Assembly (NCBI GenBank): GCA_020226215.1
Contig: CM035232.1
Coordinates: forward strand, 55,127,220 to 55,191,219
Direction: 5' to 3'
Length of the DNA stretch: 64,000 nt
DNA from: Sindora glabra
Taxonomy: Eukaryota; Streptophyta; Magnoliopsida; Fabales; Fabaceae
Shown: one piece after another, positions 21,121 through 34,529 of the stretch
Layout: each line of letters begins with the position of its first letter
Numbering within the stretch: the first letter of the stretch is position 1
Position numbers and translations under genes: made by a program
Notes under the pieces: generated by a model
What the model saw: only the letters and a program-made list of their open reading frames with translations
Database searches by the model: none
What the model was told of the DNA's origin: nothing

Positions 21121-21201
21121 ATATCCCTTCATTCAATTGATTTTCTAGGTTCTGCAGCTCATTAAAACTCAATCCATTTAGCTCCTTATCCATGACCCTT
21201 T
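21121..21201 (-). pseudogene. MADS-box gene exon 4 (K box), partial
   Basis: The minus strand encodes VMDKELNGLSFNELQNLENQ followed by LNEGI, then a stop. This is the first K-box helix of a MIKC MADS protein, where family members continue LSVKxKK. The expected 100-bp exon is thus degraded at its 3' end. The wording is nearest to AGL15/AGL18-type genes, which act in embryo and flowering control. Exons 5 and 6 follow in order at 15099 and 14645. No MADS-domain exon is found upstream toward the lipase exon. Confidence 0.68.
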
Positions 21202-21202
21202 G

Positions 21203-22150
21203 ACAAAACATTAAGATAATATCAGAACAACATAGGAAACAGTACTTTATTAAGAACCAATAAATGATTTTAAGGTAAAAATTCATCAAGGTAGTATATT
21301 AGCACTTGATTCAGCAAATGATATAATTATTCTGTCATCTATTACAGCAGTTATAGACATAAGTTTCCTTAGTCCTTACTGCCTACCAATAGACTTAACG
21401 TGGACAATTTAACTTACACATACACCAAATGAAGTTTTCTCATTTCCTCATGCAGAGACTTTGAATCCCACAATATTAACTGTTTAAAAGGAAAAAGTAA
21501 GAAGAAAAACTCAAACAAACCAAATTAAATAAATGGTTCAAGGTACACAAATACAGTGAAGTCATGCACATCTGATAATAGCACAAGTCCTCTAACATAC
21601 TCTGAAGAAGAAAATTAAATTTTATGCTGGATAGAAATGACACAAAATGAGCTAATGAAGCATGTTCAAAGGTGTCTCGTGCAGGATGATGTAATATACA
21701 TGATCCTTCTAGTTGTTTACAAATCATATACAGTGAGGACGAAAAACTCTTCTGTTGATTAAAAATCGTCAATTATAACAGTTAAACATGCTTAAATGGC
21801 CAATCTAAATCACTTTCTCCTATTGCACCCCTGTTAAGCAAATACAAGCCTCTCAGTCCTTAGGACCCCTTCAGCACTTCCCCATCTGAAATCAAGCCTT
21901 GCTGTAGTGTAAGAACTAATGAATTTTAATATGCAGTTCAGTTCATATTGTCAAGTCCAAAATTTGTGAATGTGAGAAACACACAAGACCTTTGAGTCCC
22001 GTTTGAATTAAATAAGCCGAAAATGAACTAACCTTAAGCAATGACATTCATGAAAATTCAGTCTTTCAGGCAAAAAAAAATTGTAATAAATCATGGATTC
22101 TCACTTCCACAGTCACAATCTACAATATTAAAAGAGCATAGTTTCCACAA
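21203..22150. other. Spacer between MADS and lipase relics
   Basis: No family is recognised. A minus-strand open frame at 21476-21772 (98 codons) has no motif I know. The stretch is probably intronic or degraded sequence of the flanking relics. Confidence 0.4.
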
Positions 22151-22154
22151 AAAT

Positions 22155-22443
22155 ATTACCTTCCGATGATCCCATTAATAAAAATGATGAGGTGTTCGGG
22201 TACGGGTTTGGCCATAGTAGCAGAGGCATCAAACAGATCCTCGCCGCCACTATCAGCCTCTACCTTCAAACCCTCGTTATCCTGACGATGATTCTTAAAG
22301 CAACCTCCACCCATTCGGTGAAAAACTTCCATTTTGACCAAATTCACGGACAGCTTCTGCCCCACAGCGGAGCTAGGCCTGGACCGAGATCGTAGATCGA
22401 GGCACGCAGATTGATCGAGGCACTCTGATAAAATAGAAGTCAT
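22155..22443 (-). pseudogene. DUF676-type lipase first exon
   Basis: The minus strand has an ATG at 22443 and an open frame to ...PVPEHLIIFINGIIGR, closing at a GTAATA donor (exon end 22155). Plant putative serine esterases of the DUF676 alpha/beta-hydrolase group begin in this way: a variable Gly-rich N-terminus, then PEHLVxMVNGxIGS, the first strand of the hydrolase fold. The next family segment (SAADWxxAAEQF) and the GHSLGG nucleophile are not found downstream, where MADS, PRP40C and WRKY relics lie instead. The exon is undamaged and GC-richer than its surroundings, so it could be transcribed from a retained promoter. It cannot give an enzyme. It is either the truncated end of a real gene or a captured exon. 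Confidence 0.65.
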
Positions 22444-22930
22444 GTTATGCTGTCGAATAAAAAACCCCCATTATCTACCCCTTCACGGGTACGGGCATGG
22501 GCGGCTTGTTCGGAGCACAGAGCTGGAAGCGGAGGTGAGTATACGAGAGAATTTGACTATGAATAAAATACCGAAAGAAAATGAGGATAGCAGAAATGGT
22601 TTGGTGGCGTCAAAGAAAGACGCACAGGTAGCAAATCAAAGGCGGTGAGACGGTATCAAAGGAAGAGAGGACGGAGTTGGAATTAGAATGACTCTTCACT
22701 ATGCCGGCAAAATAAATTCGGCAACGGAATGGGAGTTACTCGTTAATCGCTTTAGGGAAGGATGAACAAGCGAAAAGTGAGATTCGGTTGAAAAAGAAAT
22801 GGACAAAGCAGGAACAAAAATAGAGACCCGGAAAAGAATCAGGAAGAGAATGAGAAGGCAGCAGGTAAACGAAGCCGATGCATATCAAATTGACACACAT
22901 GGCAAAATGGCAAATTATGAACTACAAAGC
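22444..22930 (-). promoter_or_regulatory. GC-richer leader upstream of the lipase exon
   Basis: The stretch has clearly higher GC and CpG than the neighbouring DNA and no long reading frame on the minus strand, as expected for the 5' UTR and proximal promoter of the lipase gene from which the exon came. A plus-strand open frame at 22442-22648 has no recognisable domain. No TATA box could be fixed. Confidence 0.35.
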
Positions 22931-23055
22931 TAGGTAGGCAAGTAGACAAGCAAGTAAATAAATAGAAAAGAAGATATTTTATATTTAAAATGTATTATAA
23001 TAAATTATTTAAAATAAGTTTTAAATATTAAATTAATTGACTTTGAATAATTAAT

Positions 23056-23092
<37 letters not shown>

Positions 23093-23354
23093 TTTGAATT
23101 TTACTTTAGTTTGAAAAAGACATACTCATGGGAATTAAGATTGTTTCTTTGAATAAAGGTGTCAAATAAATTCATGAATTAGTCCATTTAAATCCTAGAT
23201 TTTGATGGATTTGCACCTTCAAAATTTTTTCTATTTCTTTCAAAATAATATAAATTAATTTATACGAATTGAAATTTGCCCAAATTGGATTGATACGAAA
23301 CAATTCATGAACTCATGAACTAGATCATGAATATGAAATAAATTCAAATATCTC

Positions 23355-23666
23355 AAAATTTAGTCTATTTTTTTAATAAGTAATATAGATTGATCCAACA
23401 TAGACTAATTCGTATATGGTTCGATCTACCTATTTTACATTCCTAACTTCAAACTTTGTTGAAATCTATTAAAAGGAAAGGAAAATAAATTAACAAAGGG
23501 AATTAAAGATAAAATTTAGTCTTTTTTTAACAAATAATATGAACTAATTTAGCAAAGACTAATCCCTATTCAGCCCAATCTAATCGATTTACATATAGTT
23601 AAAATCTATTGAAGGAAAAAAGAAATGAATCAACATAGGAAATGAATCATTCATGATTATTTACTT
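23355..23666 (+). repeat. 156-bp tandem duplication
   Basis: AAAATTTAGTCT(A/T)TTTTT starts at 23355 and 23511. Both units continue AATAATAT-A-ACTAATT, AGACTAAT, then AAATCTATT and AAGGAAA. Confidence 0.65.
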
Positions 23667-25178
23667 TATTTGATTTAAATAAGAAAAAGAACCAAATTCT
23701 CCTTATTTACTTTGTTAACGATTGATATACTAAGGAAAAATTAACTAATTTATTATTATAATTAAAATAATTATTCATTTTATCTTATTATTTTAAAATT
23801 ATTAATTATTAATATTTTATTAATATTATTTTCACATTTACATTTATTATTATTTAGTATTTTATTATTGTTAACTTATCTTTGTTATTATAATTATTAT
23901 ATTATAATATAATTAATATTATTATCATTATTATTAATTTTTTATATTTATTATTATTCATTTTTATTATTTATTAATATTATTATTTTTAACTATTACT
24001 TATTATTATTATTATCATTATTATTATTATTATTGTCATCGTCATCGTTGTTGTTAAAGATAATAAACCCAAAATCCAGAATAAGAAATTGAATTCCTCA
24101 GAAAATTGAAAGAAATCATCATTCCCTTTTTTGAGATAATCCTATCAGAGAAAAATAAAGAAAAAAAATAATTTTTTTTTAACCAAACACGTACTGAAAG
24201 AATGAAAACCTGCAATTTTCTTTTCTTTTTTCTAATTATCCCTAACTATATTGCCCTTAAGTTTAGTCCCTTAAATGATTAAACCTCGAATTACACTGAA
24301 GCCATGAACACATCTCTATTTTATGCATAACCAATTTACCTTTGTTCACTTTTTTCATTTGATGGTGAACCTACATTTTACTAATGAGTGGTTTGGTCCA
24401 AACAAAATGTAAATTTCTATAGAAAATTGAACTTTTTAAAAATGTAAATTCTTTTATGAATTTCTCAAGGAGCACCAAAGTTATTTGATTGACATTAAGG
24501 AATTAACACATCCTAAAAATGATCTTCTTGTTTTTTATTTCGTTCAATTTTAAATTTTTTAAAAAGTATTATTAAAATAACTAATATATCCTTTAAAATT
24601 ATAATACAAATATTAAGAAATATCAATAAATTTTCAAAACTTGTATTGTCATTCATTATTATCATTATCATTCTCATTAGGTTAAATTATCTTGTTACTT
24701 CCTCTAATTCTCAAATTTCAATTAAGTCCTCATAGTTTAAGAGTTTTAAATTTAATCTTTCTACTTCTTTTTTCTTTATATCTAATTATATGCTTCTTAT
24801 AGTTTTCTTATTAAATTTTACTAGCAATTGACCTACACAGATAATGAGATATTAGTGGTTTATATAGTGAGAAACAAATAAACCCATGTTTTTATCTAAA
24901 AATGAAATAATGTCATAAAATATTCTAATTTATTCTAAGTTATTCGTCATTTGAATACAATTGAAAATTGTATAAAAACTATGCATTAATAATTATTAAA
25001 TTACATCAAAAGATTATTTTCTAATTGTGCCAAATACTAACAAATTTTGATAAAAAAATGATAAAAGTATCCAATTAGAAATAAAAAATAAGCATAGGGA
25101 TTCAATTAAAAACTTTTACACTAAAAATACTTAATTAAAATTGAGTGAAAATATAAGGAACAATTGAGTAATTTAAAC

Positions 25179-25179
25179 A

Positions 25180-25230
<51 letters not shown>
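25179..25230. repeat. (ATT)n microsatellite
   Basis: About 17 uninterrupted ATT trinucleotides. Confidence 0.9.
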
Positions 25231-25233
<3 letters not shown>

Positions 25234-25376
25234 AAACTAAAATAACAAGAAAACAAATCAAGATATAACAATTTATAATATGGAGAACTTTTTAATTAGA
25301 GGGGTAAAAATAAGAAGACACCTTCGAAGAAAAATTTATTATTAAATAAAATTGATACAAATATTTAATTAAATTT

Positions 25377-25381
<5 letters not shown>

Positions 25382-25424
<43 letters not shown>
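25382..25424. repeat. (AT)n microsatellite
   Basis: About 20 AT dinucleotides. Confidence 0.9.
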
Positions 25425-25428
<4 letters not shown>

Positions 25429-28400
25429 TATTAGTATTTTATTTATATTTTTCACTTAATGATTCTCCATCCTCTCTCAATTTGTTTCATTATCTATCTT
25501 GTACATTACACTGATCCTTTAAATAAGTGATAATCTCATAATTTTTGAGGCTTTAGTTAGATGCTTATCATCTAAAATTTCTTATCGATTATTTGTTATA
25601 ATATTAATAGTTTAATACTCTAATTAATATATTTATCTAGTTATAATAATTAATTTATATATATTCACTTATAGGTTTAATTATATTTTTTATCCTTTTG
25701 AAATGCAATTTTCTCACATTTGGTCCCTTTAAAACTTTTATTCTAGTTTGGTCCCCTTAATATGCAAATTAAATCAATTTAGGTTTTATTTCACTAACTA
25801 CTATTAAAGTACAAACTAACTTGCTAGCATTGCATTCAATGTGTCATGCCAAGTTGGAAAAAAATATAACTTATTTATCCCAGTATTAACTCATTATTAC
25901 AAAAAATTTTGATTAATGGTGTTCAACTTGAAAGATTCCCTAACCTTTAACTTTAAAAAGAAGTAAGAGTGAGGAAGTCGAAAGTCTACAAAAAGGAAAG
26001 TCCTTACTTTTGCTTAGAAGGTTGAACTTTTACTACTAGTAGAAAGGCCAACATAGGCAACATGATTTGCAGAGGCATGAAATCATGTCAGTTCAAGATA
26101 GTTATTAGCACATGTTTAACCTTTCTAGTAACATGCATGACCCAATAAAAGGGGAATAATATCTTTCAACTATTGCTATTGGTAACCTCCATATTATGGC
26201 CTATAAACACCTAAAGCTCAATAGGCTAAATGCTTATTTTGCTACATTTGTTACCTTATATTGTTCACACACTCTGCATCCTTCTAGGATTCTACTAGCA
26301 ATTATAGCACTTTTTTGTACCTTTCATTCTCATATAATTAATTCATTTTTTCATTATAATCAAGTTGTTGCTAGGATTTTAGGCACCACCATTACTTAAT
26401 CTTGTGCATTTCAAGATAGTTTACAATGAAGTGTTTATATTACTAATGTTTATCCAAATATTATTAATTTGTACATGCTTTAGTGTAAATTGTTTGCTTG
26501 TATCTTTGTATGTGTTGTCTAAACATAATTTCTATGTTATGTTTAAACTTTGTTATAGGTTTTAAAACACTGCCAATAAATCATGCACAATCCATCTTTA
26601 AGAAAAAGAGTCAACACACCTACATTTTTTTACTAGTAAATAAATTAGCACATTGGGGGATGTAATTAAGGCATTAGGTTTTAACTAACCTCCTACTGTT
26701 TATACAACTAATAAGTGATATTGTTTTGCCATTATTTAATATAAATACAAACATGATTTCTACTTTTGGAGTTACTCATGATTAGTTATTATTTTAAGAA
26801 AGGATTATTAAAAACATCAATAAGCCTTATTAGTAAGAAGTTATAGTTAAAAATATAGAAAATGTTAATGTAGCCAAAATCAAAATAATTACAATAATGT
26901 GCTAATTGTTAGACAAAGTTAACAATAAAATTAAAATAAAAAATTCAACAAATAGCTGTTGAAACAACAAGCAAGTTGCACAAAATAATTATAGCAAACC
27001 TCTAACAAATAATAATAATAATAATAAGTCAAACAATGACTAAAAGGACAATGTTGGGAAGGCATTTGGAATGCCTTATGGCATTTCGTATACTGATAAA
27101 ACTAATAAAGTTATCCTTACAATGGTTGAAGTACTTAAGCAAATAAGTTAAACATTTAGCTAGCCAAAGTGATTAAAGAGAACAATCATGGCCTGGCTTC
27201 TTAGAGTCAAGCCATAATCAAATAACAAATGGATAGAGTAACCATGATAAGGTTCATGTAGTCTCCTAACAAATAGCCATTATATTATGATTGATCCTTG
27301 AAGATATGATTACAAGCCAAGTTCGAATGAACCAAGCCTCAGAAAGAGTAGCATAGTATCTCGACCCTCAACATGGCAATGAGTAAGATTTAGAAAGGGA
27401 AGAGATTGAAATTAAGCCTGAGTTTGAATATAATAAGACTGGAAGACTTAAATATAGCTATGTGAAACTCGTAAAGTGAGGTGGATATGCCAACAAGGGT
27501 TACTTAAACAAACACCAAAATAAAAGCGTATGAGATAACATACACTAATTGAACTAGATTATATCAAACTATCAAAATGCTTAATAAATTAAGGTTAAGG
27601 TTAGTGTTAAAATATAGAGTTCTTAGTCAAAAGATTGCTAATATGTAGCTATATTATAAAAAGGCACTCATAGAATGGATACACCATATTAAACTAGCTA
27701 AGGATTTTAAGATTCCAAAATTCACTATTTTTTTTGTTGAAGTTAACCATTTGAATATTAAGCATGTAGCTTGGTAAATGGTTGAATGTAACAAATTAGT
27801 TGAGAACAAGTTCCTTAAGTTAAGGCATTTCCCATTATCCTCGAGAAGGATTATATTATCTTGGCATTTAAGTCTTCCACCCAACTTTGTGCATAATTGG
27901 GCTTAAACAAAACACACGTTTCATAATTAGTTTTACTAAGAGGAAATAAAGATTAGACTGCTTAATCTAATAATATGAAGAAGAGTCTGATAAAATCTAT
28001 CTAAGGATTGTAAATTTTAGCAAGCAAAGATACAATGTTGACATGGCCCAACTAGCCTAAACGATGGTTAACCATTTACCGAAAATAAGATTGTGAAAAT
28101 AGTAATAATAGGCTATGACTTCACCATTTACAAAAAGATGGTTAATCAAAATATTGTTGACATGATCCAACTAGCCTAAAAATTTTAAAAATATAGTAGT
28201 TGTTGCAAGAAAAAGATAGGAAGTTGCATTGATCACACTTCAAGAAGGAGAAAGCTATTTATTTTGAAAATGAAACAAATGAAAAAGGCAAGAATGATAT
28301 TTTTTCTAGCTAAATTTAAACCTAACCCTCATTACACTTGTTTCTTGCTAAAAAATGTTGAAATAAGAGACAAAATGGATTGCATGAATAAAAAAGCTTA

Positions 28401-30083
28401 TTTCTTTGACATAAACAAGGCTAAACAAAATTTTGCCTCCTATTAAATAATACTCAATTAAATGTTGATAAAAAAATTAATATATAATCCTTTAGACACC
28501 TAACATGTATTCGTAATTTTGTAATATTAATTTAAATTAAGATAAATCCTAGTTATTGCTATCAAATATGTTCATATATCATTTAATTGTTTGTTGCTAA
28601 ATTTCAATCATTTGGAAATGTCTAAGCTATTTTGATTAGAAGCAATTATAAATACATGTCAAAAGTAATCTTTTGCAAAAAAGTCTTCTTATAAGCTGTT
28701 ATTATAATCCAATAATAGTAACACAGAAGCTTAAGCACATAAACTAACAAATTTGACCTGTAATAAAATTTAATATTCTACATTTGTACTTCTATATGAA
28801 TGCTTAAATAATTAGTTGAAATTTTGGTCACAAAGTTAGGCTTCATATCATTAAAACTACTTTTAGTGTGTTCTAAAAGTATAGTAAGATATTATTCTAT
28901 CATGTTTGCTTTTGACATTGTTATCCTATTAATGATTTGTGGAATTTTATATACTAAGGCTTAAAATGCCTAAAAAAATTTAAAAATTTTTGAAATTCAC
29001 TTATTACTATTAAGTATCATATAATTCTTAAAGAATGATCATATAGATGGATATTATGGAATTAATTATACAATGTATCTCGAAGACGTGTTCTATAGTA
29101 CACAATTAGTGAAAAATATAAAAAAATATTATATAACAATAATGAAATCTTTGCTAAAGACTAAAGAGCTTAGGACTTTTTATGTTTGTTTCTCAAGTGC
29201 ATATCTATTTTAATATTAAATAACCATGAATTAAAAAAATAATGATCGCCTACCATTATATACTAATTGCTATTATGGATTCCTCAAAATAAAGTAATGA
29301 CTCATGTGTTTATTTAATTATATCCTTGATTATTAGTTAGTTTCATTTATTATGTTTTACAGTTATTTTTGACCTTGTTTATTACAATTTAAACAATGGT
29401 TATTAGCTTTTTGTTATACTTTGAACTACTTTTCTAAGTCTCTAAACTTAACAAGCTTCTCTTGCCTTATTCACATCAAATGTTCATGAGAATGATTAGT
29501 AGAATAAGCGATTTAGATTAATATATTAATGACTAGTGTAATAGATTGTGTCATAGTTATTTCTTGTGTATGAGGTTTTACCTTCATTGTTTAAACTTTT
29601 ATATGCTTATTAGAAAATGTTCAATTGTGTAAGGTATAAAAATTCAAGCTTTATTTATATTTAAAATATCCTTAGTTTTTAAGGATTAATATTTCATAAA
29701 AATCTACAACACATGGTTAAGGCACATTTAGAATGAAGCTACTAAGAATAAAGTAAATCCATGATTTAATTTTTACATCCTCTATTAATTTAAAGTGACA
29801 AGTTGGTTATAGGCTTTTATATCAAATTATAGACTTATTGATTTAGCTAAGAATAAGCAACATGATTAATGCTCATAGAAGGAAAAAGTTGAAATTACTA
29901 ATCACGTAGATATAGTAAGATTTTGCTTTTTTGATCTTTTATATTGCTATGAACCTCTTAAAGATTTTGTAAAATGGCATGAAGTTAGTAACAAGCTTAT
30001 TTACATTAACTAAGTAACCTGCCTATTCAAAAACTAGAAAAGATAACTCAAATAATTATAGCAACATTAAAAAAACTAAACAA

Positions 30084-30151
30084 GGGGTCATCATTAATGA
30101 AGGATGAAAAGGCCTTAGGGGTCATCATTAATAAAGGATGAAAAGGTCTTG
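30084..30151 (+). repeat. 34-bp tandem duplication
   Basis: GGGGTCATCATTAAT(G/A)AAGG recurs 34 bp apart, at 30084 and 30118. Confidence 0.85.
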
Positions 30152-31515
30152 AGAATTTAGCAAAATAAAAAGATATCATATATTGGTAGGATAGTTACTC
30201 TCATGAGTAGCTATTCTTATACTACAAGGCTGTGGAGATTATCCAGTTTAGTAGTTTCTCAAAATATCTTTTGACATTAGACAATCATAACTTTTTAAAA
30301 TTGTATTGTGAGAAGTATGCAATATTTCTTTTTTAGGATTATCATGACCTACCAACTAGATCTGTTAACATTTAAAGTATGTTAAGTTCATGGCTCAAAC
30401 AACCATCTCATTTGCAAAGATACTATATGTTAACGCTTAATCTTCAGTGTTATTGGAAAAGTATCATTTTTTATGTTTAATATACTTTTAGTTTTCTCGT
30501 ACACAATTATTGCAAGGTGCCAATCATTTATGGTGGTTAAAATCTATTTCAAAATATGATAAAGAAAGGTGATAAATCAATATATTAGTGTAGCAATTAG
30601 TAACAAAAATGAAATTGGATCTTAAACTATGTCCAATTGTAATGTTAGTTACAACATTAATTTTGTCACATGTATGATAAGAACGTATCTCTAACTACTG
30701 TTCATATGATTTTCAGACAATGCCTTATATTTCCTTATTTTAGTCATGATGTTTGAGTTATATTTTCATAACCAATTGTCAAATATCTCTTTTTTTATCA
30801 TGATATTTGAATTAAGTTTTCTTTAAATCATATTTATTACTTTAATTATAAATTACTCAACCTTCTATCGCAAAGATTACATAGTGTTTTTTTAAGTAAA
30901 TAAAACACTTACATAGTGTTGTTAGAAAAGGAATAAAGATGTTAAAAGTCATTAACTTAAGTGATATATGATATTATATAGAAGCTTTGCCTTCTGCCAG
31001 TTTGTATATATACATTTAGTGGTATCTCATATTGATTTAGTTTACCTTACTATAATTCTTTTATAACAAAATGATAATTTTGTATTATCAATAAGTGGAA
31101 GCAAACTTGCATTACAATAAAATGTCATGGGTAGTTAAGACTTGTAGCGTGTGATACTTTATCATGCATTAATTAATTATATTAAATGATAACTTTAAGT
31201 TTGCTATGTATTTGGAAATTACAAGTTTCATCTCATGACACATCATATGTGCTATTTGCTTTGCTATACCTCATATTGCGATTACATTTTTCATTATCGA
31301 TATTGAAATATGAATAAAGCATTATTGTTAATCACTATAAACCATATATAGTCCTTATCATTTAGATCATTAAGTAAGTTATCATACCAAGTGTTAAAAG
31401 ATATATCGTTCAATATTCCTATTGGTTGTATCTATACATATTTACTTGGGAAGATCATTATGAAAATAAATAAGATTAGATATGAATGAATCATATCGTA
31501 TGGCCTTTTTACTAA

Positions 31516-31791
31516 GGCTCCATTTATTTTTTAAAAAATAATTTTTGTAGAAAAATCTCATTTTCTTGTATATAAATAAAAAAAATCATATGTTTTGAAA
31601 CTTGTGATTAAAAAAATGATCCTTAAAGTCATAATAGTAGAGAAAAATAACTTTCTCTATGATAAAGAAAAAGTTATCTTCCATTAAACTCATTATATTT
31701 AATATTGAATGTATCAATCATTTTTTACCACCTTAAGAGTTTGTGATTATATTCCTATCAAAAATATTTTTGTTCTTAAACAAAAAAAGCC
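31516..31791. mobile_element. Tourist/Harbinger-like MITE
   Basis: This 276-bp element starts GGCTCCATTTATTTTTT and ends AAACAAAAAAAGCC, an imperfect terminal inverted repeat, and is flanked by TAA on both sides (31513-31515, 31792-31794). A three-base TWA duplication with GGC... ends fits PIF/Harbinger-derived MITEs. A truncated relative lies at 11071-11305. It has no coding capacity. Confidence 0.65.
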
Positions 31792-33824
31792 TAAATATGA
31801 CTTTTTATGTCATAAACTATAGGCCATAATTAGCATGGAACATATTCCCGATTTCCACTAACCTAAACTAATCTTATTATTGGTATTATCATATAAACTT
31901 AAGTAAAATAATTCATTTTTTATAAAAATTTTCAAAACACATTTTACAAATAAAGTTACTCTATTAGTATAACCAAAACTATATAAAAGGCATAACACTA
32001 ATTCTAGTTGCATTCTAATTTTTATCATGGCTACACAAATGAGATTTCAAAGAATCTATCACTCTTATGTTGTTAAAGGAGGTAAAGGAACTCTATCTAG
32101 AGTATTTTAAAAAAAGAAAATAACTAAAAGAGTAAGTTAATAACTTAGTAAGAAGATAACCTACTTAAAAAATAAATATGTATTCACTTTTCATCTTAAC
32201 ATTACTTTCTCATGTTCAACCATATCCACATTCACAATTAATAAAAATAATTGACATATAATATCACAAGCAAATAGTAGCAATAGAAAAGAAAGCACTT
32301 AAATCACTTTATACTTTCTAGTTAACCTTATCTTTTTATCAATCCTTCCTTATTCCTTTATCAACATTTTTTTTTGCATCAATTCATTTAACATTATTTT
32401 TATATTCTCTTCCCTATTTCATGCTTTCACACAAATTATACATCCCTATTAAGGTTTCATCATTAGCATTACATATATTCTCATTCACAAGTTAAATGTA
32501 CCAATACATGACTTTACACTTAAAAAAGCATACAATAGTAATACAATTATCTTACTAAGTTTTTAGTATAGATATTTGGCTATGATAATTGAATATGAGA
32601 TCTTATAACACCTATATTTAACTATAATAGCCAAATACTTATAGATAAAGGGTACCATTTAATGTTATATTCGAATATGGTATCAACCATAATCTTCTGG
32701 CTTGACTATAATTGAATACTATATCTAAACATCTACTTTTAGAGGGAAAACTTCTTGAAAATATGTGAATATGGTATTCAAATATGGCTTATTCATGACT
32801 GCATATAATTTGGGACTTTCAATTTTTCTTTCAAATTTATTATAGCAATGGCCAACCTTGTTATTTTTTTCCTACACAACTAATTCAAAATATCATCACA
32901 ATTCAAACTTTATACATATATTTGAATCCAATTTATCAATCTTTTCATGTTATCACTAAATTTCTAAGCTACAATCAATCAATTTCATAGTTTTCATTAC
33001 TTATCAACTTAGTCTACTATTATGCAAGAATTTAGAAAAGTTATGTAGTTATCTATTTATGTGATAATCGGAGTGATGGAAGGAAATAAGAAGAATGGTT
33101 GGATTGCCTTATTCAACACAAAACAAAATCAATCAACTCAAATCCCTAATTTTCCCTTTCACAACTAAATTCCAGAAGTTTACCATCTAAAGCTTGAAGT
33201 TATAGTAGATTACATTGTTAGGAGCAAAGTAGATGACAATGTCTTAATTTTCTAGCCCAAATGTGCAAGATCTTGGTGAATTATTGGAATGACAGATTTC
33301 AAGAACTTGATAAGGAGGAGGAAGGAAAAAGGTCAAGTATGCTTGGCTAAGGAATAGGGAAAAAATAATAGGGTAAAGGGATTTTAATATCCTTAATGGA
33401 ATTTTGGTAATATTATGGTGATTTAAGGATAATTTGGTTAATTATTACCCTAAATATCCTCTATAAACCTATATTCAAATCTAGTTATACTCTAACCTTT
33501 AATTAACTTAATTCTATCTATTTTTGTTACTAAATTTTATTTTCTTTAAATAAAATTTTACTCTAAACATATTCACAACAAATAATTAGTCACCAAGCAT
33601 AGAAAAATATCATTAGAAGTAAACATAATATATCCAAATTCTCTAGTGGTGTAACATGCTAAATGAAGTTTAACCATCTTTTATTACTTCTAATGTATAA
33701 ATTCTTTTTTCTTTCCTCTAAGCATAGGATTATTTCTTAGCACAGTCTACTTTTGTATCTTATTCTTCATACAAAAGTCCTTTTAAAGGAGTACCAAATA
33801 ATATTTTGCATAAGTTTTTTAATT

Positions 33825-34060
33825 TTCCTACAAAAATTTATAACTTCTTTTATAGAATTTGTAAGTTTTTTATTGAATTTTTAAATATTTTTATATTAAA
33901 AGTGTGACACTTTATGTTGTAAGATTTATAAGAAGGATCGTATTTTATACCTCGAACAGTTATGTGATTTTACAAGAAAAAATTGCAAATCTTATATAAA
34001 AAATTATAAATTTTATAAAAAAATTAATAAAATCATAAAAATTTTCCAAAGTTTTAAAGA
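33825..34060. repeat. Hairpin repeat, copy A
   Basis: CCTACAAAAATTTATAACTTC on the left pairs with the reverse complement near TAAAATCATAAAAATTTTCC on the right. A related structure lies at 45235-45475. Confidence 0.45.
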
Positions 34061-34529
34061 AGTACATCCGACGTTTACATCTCTAGCCTATCATAAGCTT
34101 TTGTTCAAGGTAAGGTGAAACAAGTTTTACATGTAGGAAAAATTACTTAAAATATTTTTTTAATAAAGTAAAAAGTTAAGATAATAGATGAGTTGAATCA
34201 AACTAACTACTTGCTTGAACTTTAATTTGATTATTATACAAATTTAATTAAGCTTATATATTTAATAGATATTTTCATCAAATAAAGTATTTACACATTA
34301 TCTTCTTTTTTATATTTTTAATATTTTTTATTTTTATTTGAAAAAGAAGAAAACATAAGAATACTTAAAATATGTTTAATAATACTATAGCATTTAACAA
34401 TTAATTTAAGTATTAAATATATTTAGTATCAAATTTACAATATTTGAATGATTTCTTACTTTAAGTATTGAATTTAGTTAATAGTTAGGAAATTCTACCA
34501 CAAAATATTAAAATACTAAGATGCTAACT

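Larger units (their letters stand above)
22931..25900. other. Gene-free AT-rich region with simple repeats
   Basis: No coding sequence is recognised. It contains an (AT)n tract at 23051-23087, a 156-bp tandem duplication at 23355-23666, a long degraded (TTA/TTATTA)n stretch at about 23750-24060, (ATT)n at 25179-25230 and (AT)n at 25382-25424. TTGGTCCCTTT-type text at about 25715-25760 is a common plant repeat motif. Confidence 0.6.
25901..33700. other. Gene-free region of intermediate composition
   Basis: I see no recognisable exon on either strand. Open frames (for example 26196-26399, 27654-27884 and 28264-28446) are short and carry no known motif. Composition is slightly less AT-rich than the flanks and low-level internal similarity is present, which suggests an ancient, largely erased retroelement. 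A 34-bp tandem repeat (30084-30151) and a MITE (31516-31791) are the only structured elements I can support. Confidence 0.45.

Noticed and set aside
11330..22930. Terminal inverted repeats of a Pack-MULE around the first mosaic
   Set aside because: Comparing 11.6-11.8 kb with 22.8-22.95 kb by eye gave only weak, scattered similarity.
23154..23445. Possible third hAT element (TAAAGGTGTCAAAT ... TACATTCCTA)
   Set aside because: The ends are hAT-like, but the flanking octamers match at only five of eight positions.
23750..24060. TTATTA-rich stretch as a satellite
   Set aside because: It is better described as degraded trinucleotide microsatellite with no higher-order unit.
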